A stretch of 64,000 nt of DNA from Candidatus Nitrospira nitrosa. Its GTDB lineage: Bacteria > Nitrospirota > Nitrospiria > Nitrospirales > Nitrospiraceae. The DNA is taken from positions 992,001-1,056,000 of the forward strand of contig NZ_CZQA01000001.1 of assembly GCF_001458735.1 (NCBI RefSeq). Direction: 5' to 3'. A program made the position numbers and the translations under genes. The notes beneath the pieces are model-generated. The model had not been told where the DNA came from. It saw nothing but the letters and a program-made list of their open reading frames with translations, and ran no database searches. Of this stretch, positions 7,513 to 15,473 are shown one piece after another (the first letter of the stretch is position 1; every line of letters starts with the position of its first letter).

Positions 7513-8343
7513 CTACGCGGCAGTCCGTCGTGTGGTCAGATTGTCATAATAGACCTGGTCGGGCGTCTGGCCATCAAGCGCCTGATGCGGTCGGGTCTGG
7601 TTGTAGAACAGCAGATAGCGCTCCAGCCCCTGATAGGCAGTGCTGACCGTGTCATACGCGTGCAAATAGACCTCCTCATATTTCAGGCTTCTCCACAACC
7701 GTTCCACGAAGACGTTATCCCGCCAGCAGCCTTTGCCGTCCATGCTGATCTGAATGCCGTGGTCTTTCAAGAGTCCCGTGAACTCCTGGCTGGTGAACTG
7801 GCACCCTTGATCCGTGTTGAAGATCTCGGGGCAGCCATGCTGCGTGATCGCCTCTCGCACGGCGTCGAGACAGAAGTCCGTGGTCAACGTATTGGAGAGC
7901 CGCCAAGCCAACACTCGGCGACTGGCCCAGTCCAAGATAGCGAAGAGATACACGAAGCCGCGTCGCATCGGAATATAGGTGATATCGGCCGCCCAGACAT
8001 GATTGGGACGACAGATCGTGAGATCACGGAGGAGATACGGGTAGATGGTGTGGGCCGGATGCCGCCGACTCAGATGCGGTTTCCGATACAGCGCCTCAAT
8101 CCCCATCCTGCGCATGAGGGTGACCACCTGGCGTCGCCCAATGGCATGGCCCTCCTGCTGTAACAGATCGCGCAGCATCCGAGCCCCGGCAAAGGGATAG
8201 TTCAGATGCAGCTCGTCAATCCGCCGCATCAACGCCAGCGTCGTCTCGGAGGTCGGCGTCAGCTGGTAATAGGCGGTCGAGCGGGCCAGCTGCAGGAGTT
8301 GGCATTGCCGCACAACCGGCAAGGGATGCGTGCGATCGATCAT
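7513..8343 (-). CDS. IS3-family transposase OrfB (DDE integrase core)
   Basis: 276 residues. Retroviral-integrase-like DDE domain: first D in HVWAADITYIP, second in FNTDQGCQF, and the E in FVERLWRSLKYEE. An HTH_21-type segment (NYPFAGARMLRDLL) precedes it. The C-terminus carries FYNQTRPHQALDGQTP, typical of the family. It begins with ATG overlapping the orfA stop (ATGA), so it may be made by coupled re-initiation or by frameshifting to an OrfAB fusion. All catalytic residues are present, so the element looks intact. Confidence 0.95.
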   Translation of the reverse strand: MIDRTHPLPVVRQCQLLQLARSTAYYQLTPTSETTLALMRRIDELHLNYPFAGARMLRDLLQQEGHAIGRRQVVTLMRRMGIEALYRKPHLSRRHPAHTIYPYLLRDLTICRPNHVWAADITYIPMRRGFVYLFAILDWASRRVLAWRLSNTLTTDFCLDAVREAITQHGCPEIFNTDQGCQFTSQEFTGLLKDHGIQISMDGKGCWRDNVFVERLWRSLKYEEVYLHAYDTVSTAYQGLERYLLFYNQTRPHQALDGQTPDQVYYDNLTTRRTAA

Positions 8344-8639
8344 CGCTTTGCGCTCAGCAAGCCGGCCTTGGTGAGCGCGCCTTCTAAAAAATCATTCTCC
8401 AAGGTCAGTTGCCCGATCTTCGCGTGCAGGGTCTTGAGATCCGGAGCCTCCGCTGATGGTTTCGTCCCACCAAATACGTCCGAGGCTCGCGCCAGCAACT
8501 GCTGTTTCCATTCTGTGATCTGGGTGGGGTGGACGCTGAATTGCTCGGCCAATTCGGCCAGGGTCTTATCCCCTTTGACCGCGGCCAACGCCACCTGTGC
8601 TTTAAAGGTGGCTCCGTGATTCCGTCTCGTGCGTTTCAT
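8340..8639 (-). CDS. IS3-family transposase OrfA (helix-turn-helix)
   Basis: 99 residues from ATG 8639 (MKRTRRNHG), preceded by AAAGGAG. The N-terminal HTH of the HTH_8/IS3 OrfA type is seen in [23 protein letters not shown] and [14 protein letters not shown]; the C-terminal half is a leucine-zipper-like coil ([19 protein letters not shown]). It binds the element's ends with OrfB. Its stop codon overlaps the orfB start by four bases. Confidence 0.92.
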   Translation of the reverse strand: MKRTRRNHGATFKAQVALAAVKGDKTLAELAEQFSVHPTQITEWKQQLLARASDVFGGTKPSAEAPDLKTLHAKIGQLTLENDFLEGALTKAGLLSAKR

Positions 8640-8730
8640 TGCCTCGCTCCTTTGTGTCGCCACCTTCCGGTGGCGTTGGTGAAGCCAGGCTCCCACTTAT
8701 CACACTGTCCGAATTTCCGAAGCCCTCTCT

Positions 8731-8826
8731 GTGAGAGGTAGAGACGCGTTATTGCTTCAAGGAGAAGCCGCTGTGGGTAAACCTCTCAATTGCTTAGGGT
8801 GCATTGAAAGGTATTGGTGTCCCCAA
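8731..8826. repeat. tRNA-Glu-proximal attachment-like site, copy R3
   Basis: Direct repeat of 3889-3984: GTGAGAGGTAGAGACGCG, ttgcttcaaggagaagccgc, tctcaattgctta, then GTGCATTGAAAGG (8799-8811) and ATTGGTGTCCCCAA, which here is the real 3' end of tRNA-Glu. Unlike R1 and R2, no CCTTTCAATG arm follows, because intact tRNA sequence does. That is what is expected for the junction of the last-integrated element with the tRNA. Confidence 0.75.
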
Positions 8827-8892
8827 CGGGATTTGAACCCGTGTTACTGCCTTGAAAGGGCAATGTCCTAGGCCAGGCTAGACGATGGGGAC
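8815..8892 (-). tRNA. tRNA-Glu (anticodon TTC)
   Basis: On the minus strand it begins GTCCCCA at 8892 and pairs with TGGGGAC at the 3' end, followed by A and an encoded CCA (8815-8817). The anticodon loop is CTTTCAA with stem GCCC/GGGC-type pairing, reading TTC. The T-arm ACGGGTTCAAATCCCGT is canonical. Its 3' end is the target reused in repeats R1 to R3. Confidence 0.95.
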
Positions 8893-9044
8893 ATGACAGC
8901 AAAGGCCAGGACGAAATGGATACCATATTCAGAGCGGTGCTGTCACTAGGGGAGGTAGCCCGCAGGTTGAGGCGGGCTTGTTTGCGAGAGTTGATCTCTC
9001 CCCTCGGTGGCTTGCGGTTGAGTATGCGGGTGCTAGTGTCTCCT

Positions 9045-9605
9045 TCACGCCAAAGGAGCATAGAGCGGCAGGTTTCCCTCGATGGCAGCAAGGGGACGGT
9101 GGGCTTGGTCCTTTTGTGAGAGGATCGGTTGAGTCACCGGCCAGGGAATTCCTAGGGTCGGATCATTCCAGAGGACCCCTCGATCATCTGTAGGGGAATA
9201 ATAGGCTGTACACTTGTAGAGGAAACAGGCGGTGTCGCTGGTGACACAAAAGCCATGAGCGCAGCCAGGGGGAATGTAGAGTTGCTGCACGGTTGACCCA
9301 GACAAAACTATTCCATACCACTTGCCGAAGGTCGGCGAGCCTTTTCGGATATCGAGCACAACATCGTACACCGTCCCTTCCAGGGCCATCACGAGTTTTC
9401 CCTGAGCGTTCGGGTGTTGGAAGTGGAGGCCTCGTACCGTATTTCGAATGGAACGGGAGTAGTTATCCTGGACAAAGTGTTCCGTAATGCCCGCTTCACG
9501 GTATCGCTGTTCGTGATAGGTTTCCGCAAAGGAACCACGATGATCTCCCAGGACGGAGGGTTCCAGTACGAGCACACCGGGAATGTTGATACGGGTCACC
9601 TGCAT
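9045..9605 (-). CDS. rfbC: dTDP-4-dehydrorhamnose 3,5-epimerase
   Basis: 186 residues, the normal length. It converts dTDP-4-keto-6-deoxy-D-glucose to dTDP-4-keto-L-rhamnose for surface polysaccharides. Cupin-family landmarks: DHRGSFAETY near residue 21, NYSRSIRNTVRGLHFQ with the catalytic His, GKLVMALEGTVYDVVLDIRKGSPTFGKW, and IPPGCAHGFCV with the second histidine. The start ATG 9605 lies eight bases after the stop of the upstream gene, so the two are probably co-transcribed. rfbA, rfbB and rfbD are not in the window. Confidence 0.95.
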   Translation of the reverse strand: MQVTRINIPGVLVLEPSVLGDHRGSFAETYHEQRYREAGITEHFVQDNYSRSIRNTVRGLHFQHPNAQGKLVMALEGTVYDVVLDIRKGSPTFGKWYGIVLSGSTVQQLYIPPGCAHGFCVTSDTACFLYKCTAYYSPTDDRGVLWNDPTLGIPWPVTQPILSQKDQAHRPLAAIEGNLPLYAPLA

Positions 9606-9613
9606 CGTGTCGC

Positions 9614-10042
9614 TTATTCCGGATCAGGCTTTCCCCCAGGCCGGAGACCTGGTGAAGGATCGACGCTTCCTGGCGTATCGGGATACAATCGCTCCAAGCG
9701 GTCTATCAACGGTAATGCCTCAGGTGTGCTATTCATCCTAGGGGCACTGACGGGATGGTCCCAAACCAGGGTGGAGATATTGGCTTCTTGGAGTAGAGAT
9801 CGGATGGTAGAGGCACAGGCTTCAAGTGTGAGTTCAGTTCCACCCCGGAGATCAAGAACACGCTCTTGAGGGTTAGTTGGGGGTGGCTCCGTATGAAGGA
9901 GTCTCCAGCAACGATCAAAAATTGTGTGGCGGAGCTCTTTGGATACGTTGATGGTCGTCAGATCTGCAGTGCAAAGTGCCGACACGAATAAGACAAACTG
10001 GAGCTCAGGCATGCTTGGATGCTGAACATCAAGAGACGGCAT
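9614..10042 (-). CDS. Unrecognised protein upstream of rfbC
   Basis: Frame open to 10225; the ATG at 10042 (142 residues, MPSLDVQHPSMPELQF) is preferred because the longer N-terminus would overlap the start region of the divergent ThiS-like gene. The protein has a mixed sequence (LFVSALCTADLTTINVSKELRHTIFDRCWRLLH) and a proline-rich tail (GSVDPSPGLRPGGKPDPE). No signal peptide, membrane helix or known motif. Ribosome site is weak. Its tight spacing to rfbC supports it being real, but the family is unknown to me. Confidence 0.45.
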   Translation of the reverse strand: MPSLDVQHPSMPELQFVLFVSALCTADLTTINVSKELRHTIFDRCWRLLHTEPPPTNPQERVLDLRGGTELTLEACASTIRSLLQEANISTLVWDHPVSAPRMNSTPEALPLIDRLERLYPDTPGSVDPSPGLRPGGKPDPE

Positions 10043-10132
10043 CCGCTCATTATCCGTATGGATGTCGAGCGAGTCAACTGTTGGGCGCTTTAGCCTGCCT
10101 TGTCGACACAGAGTAGGAGGGAGTAAGAGGAA

Positions 10133-10408
10133 ATGGTAACGATAGCTCTGACTGGACAACTCCAAACCATGGATGGGGAGTGTGATCTCGCCTGCGAAAT
10201 CGATCAGGCGCTTTCCGTCCGGCAACTGATCCAGCGGCAGGGTGTTCAGTTACGCCATCTGCTGCAGCTGTTACGCGAGAAAAAAGTGCTGGTCACCATC
10301 AACAAGCGAATCGCGAGCGAAGATTCGCTTGTTCACGATGGGGATGCGATTCGCCTCATCGGCCATGATGGGATGGGTGGAAGTGGGCTTGGCCCCACGC
10401 ACGTGTAG
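10133..10408 (+). CDS. ThiS/MoaD-like sulfur-carrier protein with C-terminal extension
   Basis: 91 residues. The beta-grasp pattern is visible: an LSVRQLIQRQGV helix, VLVTINKRIASEDSLVHDGDAIRLIG, the last part being the classic DGD.I.li strand of ThiS and MoaD. Active carriers end in a free Gly-Gly that is thiocarboxylated. Here GHDGMGG is followed by eight more residues (SGLGPTHV), so cleavage would be needed if it works as a carrier. Ribosome site AGGAGG/GAGGAA just upstream. Divergent from the rfbC unit and followed by a bidirectional hairpin. Confidence 0.75.
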   Translation: MVTIALTGQLQTMDGECDLACEIDQALSVRQLIQRQGVQLRHLLQLLREKKVLVTINKRIASEDSLVHDGDAIRLIGHDGMGGSGLGPTHV

Positions 10409-10428
10409 GCTGAGCGGAGTGAAAATGA

Positions 10429-10465
10429 TGAGGGGATCGAAACTAATAATGCTTCGATCCCCTCA
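10429..10465. terminator. Bidirectional terminator-like hairpin
   Basis: Perfect 13-bp stem TGAGGGGATCGAA / TTCGATCCCCTCA with an 11-nt loop, between the convergent ThiS-like gene (+) and HU gene (-). No long U-tract follows on either side, so efficiency is uncertain, but position and symmetry fit a shared terminator. Confidence 0.65.
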
Positions 10466-10544
10466 TAAACGGAGGCTCTATGCAGCGGAGGGTCAACCCG
10501 GTGGCTGATCAAGCACTGCAGTAACGCCAGGACAGGAGCTCGTG

Positions 10545-10832
10545 TTATTTCTTGCCGAGAATCGCGTCCTTGGCAGCCTTCGCCACCCGGAATTTCACCA
10601 CTCGCTTTGCGGGGATCTTGATCTCCGCGCCGGTTTGAGGGTTACGTCCGATCCGTGCCTTGCGATTGGCCAGCTTGAGTTTGCCGATTCCGGGTACGGT
10701 GAAGACATTCTTGGCTTCACGATAGGCCAAGGCCGCCAGATCATCAAGAATCTGGACCGCCCCTTTCTTGGTGATGCCGGCTTTCCCGGCGATGTAATCA
10801 GCAATCTGGGACTTCGTCATTGATTTTGCCAT
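10545..10832 (-). CDS. HU/IHF-family DNA-binding protein
   Basis: 95 residues from ATG 10832, preceded by an excellent AAGGAGGT. It is a nucleoid-associated histone-like protein that bends DNA as a dimer. Family features: KSQIADYIAGKAGITKKGAVQILDDLA helices, then VPGIGKLKLANRKARIGRNPQTGAEIKIPAKRVVKF, the beta arm with the RNPxTG tip whose proline intercalates DNA. C-terminal AKAAKDAIL. Cannot distinguish HU from IHF by eye, so no symbol is given. Confidence 0.95.
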   Translation of the reverse strand: MAKSMTKSQIADYIAGKAGITKKGAVQILDDLAALAYREAKNVFTVPGIGKLKLANRKARIGRNPQTGAEIKIPAKRVVKFRVAKAAKDAILGKK

Positions 10833-11123
10833 TCGTAAACCTCCTTGAGGGTAAGGAATGAAAAAAATATGGTTCGTGTGACGCGACTCGCACTGAAACA
10901 TTCCGCCCGAGAATTAGGAGCGCCCGAACGTCCGCTCGTGCTCGCCTTGTGAAAGTCGGCGAGAGTGTAGCCAAGAGTCGAAAGCGTGTCAACGAGAAAA
11001 ACGCGCGTCTGGCGCGAAGAAATGCGTCCGAGGCCCTTGCGGATCCTGCAAATGGAAGGGTACAGTAGGGCTGGATGGACTTTCGAGTCAGCGTAAACGG
11101 CTCTTGACCGTGGATCGGGTGAG

Positions 11124-11684
11124 ATGGGTAAAGACCTTCCTATAATATCCGTAGGTACAGAAGGCTCGTCTTCGGAGCAGACTGAGAACTTTCTCTATTC
11201 CCGAGTCTTTTGTCAAAAGGAAAACTCACCTCCGCTCGGCCTGTTACTGGAGTTTCTCAGGTCTCGGGGGCAAAGTCCGATTCTCCCGAGCACGCTCGAG
11301 GAGGGAATGCTTCAGGAGTGGGCCTGGGTTCAAGTGGCGTTGGGCTATCACAAGGATCGGAAACCAATCCAGGTCTTTTGTGTGCGCGATCGCGGAAGTT
11401 ATCGGGATGTCTATGATCAGGAGAAACAGCAATTCCTGGATGTCCTCACGGCCTACGCTGATGTCGAAGCGCAATTGGCTTTGGAGTATGTGAATCGCTG
11501 CCGATTTATTTTGACGACGCGCATGGTTGAGCACGATGTGACGGACGAAGGCTATGATTTCAATGGCTGGATTCTCGAGTTCTACCAAGAACAGTGCAAT
11601 GGGATCGTGCAGATCGATCGGCAGGGGTTCTTTTCTCCGAAGGGAGAATTAATCGTCGACCTGTCGAGTCCAGCCGAGAGTTGA
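11124..11684 (+). CDS. Unrecognised 186-residue protein
   Basis: Starts ATG 11124 shortly after a GGTGAG sequence. The protein is soluble, without signal or cysteine motif: RSRGQSPILPSTLEEG, ALGYHKDRKPIQVFCVRDRG, FLDVLTAYADVEAQLALEYV, TTRMVEHDVTDEGYDFNGWILEF and a terminal VQIDRQGFFSPKGELIVDL. I do not recognise the family. It ends one base before the GTG of the following YkgJ-type gene, so both are almost certainly one operon. Coding is supported by length, even composition and this junction. Confidence 0.7.
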   Translation: MGKDLPIISVGTEGSSSEQTENFLYSRVFCQKENSPPLGLLLEFLRSRGQSPILPSTLEEGMLQEWAWVQVALGYHKDRKPIQVFCVRDRGSYRDVYDQEKQQFLDVLTAYADVEAQLALEYVNRCRFILTTRMVEHDVTDEGYDFNGWILEFYQEQCNGIVQIDRQGFFSPKGELIVDLSSPAES

Positions 11685-11685
11685 T

Positions 11686-12321
11686 GTGGCGCAGGCGCAG
11701 AACCGCCGATCCTTCCCGCTGTTCGAACAAACGTCACGATGGTTTGAGCACGCACACGCGGCCCTCCTCGGCGAATTACCATGTCGCCTGGGCTGCTCCC
11801 ATTGCTGTGTGGGGATCTTTCCCATCACGCTTCTCGATGAGCAGATCATCCGGCTTGGGTTGAACGAGCTTCCCGACCATCACCGGGAACGAATCGTCAA
11901 GACGGCGGCAGCCCAGGTCATGAAACTTACGGAGAGCGTGCCGCAGCTGCTCACGAATCGGTTTGTCGATCACTGGCCGGAGCAGGAAAGTGAACAGGTG
12001 ATTGAGCAGGGGGCAGCATGGCCTTGCCCTGCGTTGGAGAGTGATGGAAGGTGTGCGATCTATCTGTTTCGACCGCTCGTCTGTCGATCCATGGGGATTC
12101 CTTCTGAGGACGAGGGCCTTGTTGATGGTGCTTGTGCGGTGCAAACGGCGGTCCCATTGATCCGGCTCTCAACAGTCCTCCGAGAGGAGGAAGACCGCTT
12201 AGCCGGGCTGGAAGCGGAACAACTCGAGGTCTTCCGTCACCAACAAGGAGTCGAAGGAGAAGAGATACTCCTCCCGTTTGCGTTTATACCGGAAGTAGCA
12301 GCGCAGGTGGACTCGGCCTAG
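11686..12321 (+). CDS. YkgJ-family cysteine-cluster protein
   Basis: 211 residues starting at GTG 11686, next to the preceding stop. The N-terminal ELPCRLGCSHCCVG gives the Cx3Cx2CC cluster of the YkgJ/CxxCxxCC family (PF03692), predicted to bind zinc or an iron-sulfur cluster. Two further cysteines lie in WPCPALESDGRCAIYLFRPLVCRSMG, the usual second half of the site. The remainder is helical. Function in the family is unknown. A second member of the family is at 23892-24692. No membrane segment. Confidence 0.88.
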   Translation: MAQAQNRRSFPLFEQTSRWFEHAHAALLGELPCRLGCSHCCVGIFPITLLDEQIIRLGLNELPDHHRERIVKTAAAQVMKLTESVPQLLTNRFVDHWPEQESEQVIEQGAAWPCPALESDGRCAIYLFRPLVCRSMGIPSEDEGLVDGACAVQTAVPLIRLSTVLREEEDRLAGLEAEQLEVFRHQQGVEGEEILLPFAFIPEVAAQVDSA

Positions 12322-12368
12322 ACAGCATATTTCTAGCTATGCTAAGGTGGACACCCTTGGTTACGGGA

Positions 12369-12445
12369 GCGCCTGTAGCTCAGCTGGATAGAGCATCAGC
12401 CTCCGGAGCTGAGGGCCACAGGTTCAAATCCTGTCAGGCGCACCA
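12369..12445 (+). tRNA. tRNA-Arg (anticodon CCG)
   Basis: GCGCCTG acceptor pairs with CAGGCGC, D-arm GCTC/GAGC, anticodon loop CTCCGGA with CCG at 34-36, T-arm ACAGGTTCAAATCCTGT, discriminator A and encoded CCA at 12443-12445. It lies 42 bp before tRNA-Lys. Confidence 0.97.
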
Positions 12446-12486
12446 AACCGCCGCTTGTGGTCGCAGTGACAATTCAATACCCGGTG

Positions 12487-12562
<76 letters not shown>

Positions 12563-12714
12563 AACTTCTCGTCCGCGTATCGGTGGTTGTTCAAGAATAG
12601 CCACGGAAAAGACTCCCAGTCCATTAGCTGTTTTGCACAGTCCAGTCTCTCTTTTGTCCTGTGGACTCGGCGGGGCACTGGTGTGTTCCCGTCGTGCGTG
12701 CGTGGCAAGAGGGT

Positions 12715-14196
12715 TCAGCGACTGGGCTTGCGCCGAGGGGTTCGCCGGGGTTGAACGGTTCGGCGTGCCTTCTTCGAGGCTTTTTTGCGCGGTAACTTTT
12801 TCGATGCGGGTGCTGGCGGTGGTACTTCCGTTGTGCTCATGATCCGACGGCTGGGCATCTGCGATTCAATATATCCCTTCAGTTCCGGGAACTTAGTAAA
12901 TGCTTCTACCTTATGCCTGGCGGCCAAATCCGTGGCCGCGCGCTCGAACGCGTGCCGGAGTGGGCTTGGTGCAATCGGCGGGGTCACGGCCTTACCACGC
13001 ACGGTGGACCGAGGGCCCGCGAGACGACGCGGCTTCGAATTCTTTGCTGAGAGAGATAGCACGGCGGACACACTGTCGATGTGTTGCGTCCTGCGACCCG
13101 CCACCTCGGGTGAGTACATCTCCCCGGGCTTGCCGAAGCGCTCCGCGATCAGCTGTAGAATGGAGGTATTGTCCAAATTGACGTGGGAGACACCGGCCGG
13201 TGCAAACGGACCCACGACGAGCGTCGGCACGCGCGGGCCTGTCGTTTCAAACGCCACTCCGTTGGGGTTGCGGTATTTGACCGGCAACGGCGGCACGTGG
13301 TCGAAACATCCTCCGTGCTCATCGTACGTCACAATCAACACGGTCCGGGCCCAGCGTTCCCTATCGCTCGACAGGGTCTGATAGACCTCGGCTAAGAATC
13401 GTTCCCCCGGAGCCATCGCGAGTGGAGGGTGATTGTCACAGGGACCTCTGACGTGGATCGGGCTATCAGCGTAGTCTGGCTCGATGAACATGACCTGAGG
13501 CCAGTCCGTGTGGTCGGCTTCGGCAAGATCTTTGGAGAGGTCGCTCAGCGGCCTAAAATGAGACGTCAAAAGCAACGGCGCCACTTTCGGCATGAGCGTG
13601 AAGAATGGGAGACCCGCATAGTACACGCGCCAAGAGACGCCTCGGTCGAGTAACCACTCATAGACCGTCGTCTGGTTGGGTAGAATGCTGCCTGTATCTC
13701 GTATGTCCGAATAGCCGCACATGGACATCAATCGGTTCGGTGCCGTTGAGGTTGGGAGGCAGGCGAACCACCGATCACACACCGTATATTTCGCAGCCAA
13801 CGCCGCCGTTGTAGGAAGACTCGAGGGGCGTAGGAGGCCCATTACGGGGGGCTGGTGAACGGACGTATGGAACGCGTTCTCAAATGCCATGACGAAGCCG
13901 TTCATCAAAAACGTTTTTTTAATGTCTGCGTACGCGAGCTGCGTGGCGATGGCGCTTGGATCATGGGGGAAATCGCTCGTCAATGGTCCGTCATCCGTCC
14001 AAAATGGAGCAATCCCCTGACCGTCGGAATTCGGGTTGAGAAACCGAAGGTCCTGCGGATCCGCGATCCCATCCACGTCCCGTCGATTGCCATACGTCGG
14101 GGAGGTGAGATACCCGAGCACGTGGTCGAAGGAGCGGTTCTCCATCATGACCACGACAATGGTCTCGACGTGTTGTTGTAATTCCTGTGGGGTCAT
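12715..14196 (-). CDS. Phospholipase-C-like phosphoesterase
   Basis: 493 residues from ATG 14196, whose ATGA overlaps the stop of the upstream lipoprotein gene; a GTG seven codons upstream is an alternative. It belongs to the phosphoesterase family PF04185 (PlcC/AcpA type): VVVMMENRSFDHVLGYL near the N-terminus with the metal-binding E-N pair, FIEPDYAD, and LIVTYDEHGGCFDHVPPP-type metal site (YDEHGG...DHV). These enzymes cleave phosphodiesters or phosphomonoesters. No signal peptide is seen. The last 40 residues are a very basic lysine/arginine/proline tail (KKLPRKKASKKARR), unusual for the family. Confidence 0.9.
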   Translation of the reverse strand: MTPQELQQHVETIVVVMMENRSFDHVLGYLTSPTYGNRRDVDGIADPQDLRFLNPNSDGQGIAPFWTDDGPLTSDFPHDPSAIATQLAYADIKKTFLMNGFVMAFENAFHTSVHQPPVMGLLRPSSLPTTAALAAKYTVCDRWFACLPTSTAPNRLMSMCGYSDIRDTGSILPNQTTVYEWLLDRGVSWRVYYAGLPFFTLMPKVAPLLLTSHFRPLSDLSKDLAEADHTDWPQVMFIEPDYADSPIHVRGPCDNHPPLAMAPGERFLAEVYQTLSSDRERWARTVLIVTYDEHGGCFDHVPPLPVKYRNPNGVAFETTGPRVPTLVVGPFAPAGVSHVNLDNTSILQLIAERFGKPGEMYSPEVAGRRTQHIDSVSAVLSLSAKNSKPRRLAGPRSTVRGKAVTPPIAPSPLRHAFERAATDLAARHKVEAFTKFPELKGYIESQMPSRRIMSTTEVPPPAPASKKLPRKKASKKARRTVQPRRTPRRKPSR

Positions 14197-14894
14197 GGGC
14201 GCCCCTCGGCCAGACACTGTGTATTCACGTTAATGACCAACACCGGTGGAATTGTTTCGCAGGTTTGTCCCTCGCCGACTGGCGCCGATAATGTCCAGTC
14301 ACCAGCCAGTGGGGTATCCCGGAAGTCCCCCAGCACCGTTCCGGGTGTGAGGATGGCGGCGCGACCGGCATGCTGCACCGTATAGGTACGCCTATCGTTC
14401 GGGTGTGATAGCACGGTTGACACCTTCACCTGCGGGGAAAAGCGTTTGGCGTGGACGGTCGCCGTAACTCTCCCTTCCGTGCAGCTGGGTGTGGAGGTGG
14501 CATCGCCCAGACTCGCGGTCAAGACCTCACGCCGTGGTGCGCCGGCGGCTACCTCGATCTCTTGCACGCTCCTCGTCGGGTTGCCCAAGAATCGCGTCAC
14601 ATGGAGCTCGACATTTGTTGTGGCATTCGGAGTGATGACGGCGCGACCGTCGTCACTCACCGGACCATCGTGCAGGTGATCACTTGGGGGGCGGACGATG
14701 ATCCGGGCCGACCCGACCACGCTCCACTCGATCTGCACAGGTTCTCCAGCACAGATGTGACGGGGGTCTGCCGTAAATTTCTGTACGTGCGGATGGCAGG
14801 CGGACGACGCGAGCACGAATACCAGGAGGCCGACGACCGGCAGAGTCACGACTCGTTGCTTGCGGTGTGCATTCCTTCGAGGTCTCCTCGTCAT
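14193..14894 (-). CDS. Lipoprotein with Ig-like N-terminal part, unknown function
   Basis: 233 residues. A long basic n-region (MTRRPRRNAHRKQR) precedes a hydrophobic core and a lipobox LASSAC at residues 28-33. The mature part starts VQKFTADPRHICAGEPVQIEWSV, a pattern common in Ig-like or CARDB-like beta domains, then a second domain with paired cysteines (PSCTEGR, QTCETIPP). The ending VLVINVNTQC also suggests beta strands. It overlaps the phosphoesterase start by four bases, so the two are translationally coupled and may act together in the envelope. Family unknown. Confidence 0.75.
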   Translation of the reverse strand: MTRRPRRNAHRKQRVVTLPVVGLLVFVLASSACHPHVQKFTADPRHICAGEPVQIEWSVVGSARIIVRPPSDHLHDGPVSDDGRAVITPNATTNVELHVTRFLGNPTRSVQEIEVAAGAPRREVLTASLGDATSTPSCTEGRVTATVHAKRFSPQVKVSTVLSHPNDRRTYTVQHAGRAAILTPGTVLGDFRDTPLAGDWTLSAPVGEGQTCETIPPVLVINVNTQCLAEGRP

Positions 14895-15473
14895 GTTCGC
14901 TCAGGCCTCTCCTCCCCGATGGCCTCACTTCCTAATAATCATGGCACTGAAACCCGACGATCAGATGCGTAGCGAAACCGGCTCGTCAAATCCGTCAGTC
15001 TTGATTGGTGCCGTACGGGGACTATTATAGAGTATCGTGAGAGTCCATTCCATCGGTCCATTCAGGTTGACGACAAGGGTATCCCTCGGAGGCCCTGCTA
15101 TGGCGAAGCAGCATCTCCACCCATCTATCCCGCAGCGATCAGCGCCCAGTAGGAGAGGGCGCTGCACACCAGCCCCAAGACGGCGCCGCCTATCAATCCT
15201 CCATTGGTCAACCATTTAATGCGCTTGATTGATTCACCATGTTGGTGAAGGGCGGAGCAGTTGGAAAACGAAGCAGTTTCGTATCTTATGCGTGAACGCT
15301 AACTGCCGGTATTAGGCTAAATGGTTCGTGTCGGGCGGTCACTGCTTGCCGCCTGTCAAACCAGTGCGACCCTCGGGTTTCTGACGCTCATCAGGCCTTG
15401 AAGCGGTCTGCTGTTTTGGCCGCTACATCTTGGAGACAGGGTGCGCTCTTGTAGTGTCGTATCGTCAGTCGGT
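14895..15473. other. Long intergenic region with possible gene remnants
   Basis: 579 bp between a minus-strand lipoprotein gene and the P450 stop. No complete gene is convincing. On the minus strand, 15123-15240 translates without a start into a glycine-rich hydrophobic helix (GLIGGAVLGLVCSALSYWAL) ending in a stop. A different frame at 14961-15080 reads LVVNLNGPMEWTLTILYNSP. Either could be remnants of a decayed gene, but neither has a start and ribosome site. Confidence 0.35.

Larger units (their letters stand above)
7454..8730 (-). mobile_element. IS3-family insertion sequence
   Basis: Encodes orfA and orfB on the minus strand. Comparison with the uninterrupted R2 flank gives the boundaries: GTGAGAGGT is present at both 7445-7453 and 8731-8739 but once at the equivalent empty site (3889-3897). 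Imperfect terminal repeats are visible (GGCTCCGG...GGACAG near the left end, GGCTTCGG...GGACAG on the complement near the right end, each followed by a second ATAAGTGG match). The apparent duplication of 9 bp is longer than the 3-5 bp usual for IS3 elements, so exact ends may be off by a few bases. Confidence 0.8.

Noticed and set aside
7585-8163. Plus-strand ORF inside the IS3 element
   Set aside because: Antisense to orfB, whose DDE motifs are complete.
1343-8892. Classical integrative element or prophage
   Set aside because: No integrase, phage or conjugation gene in the intervals; reported as integrase-less cassettes instead.
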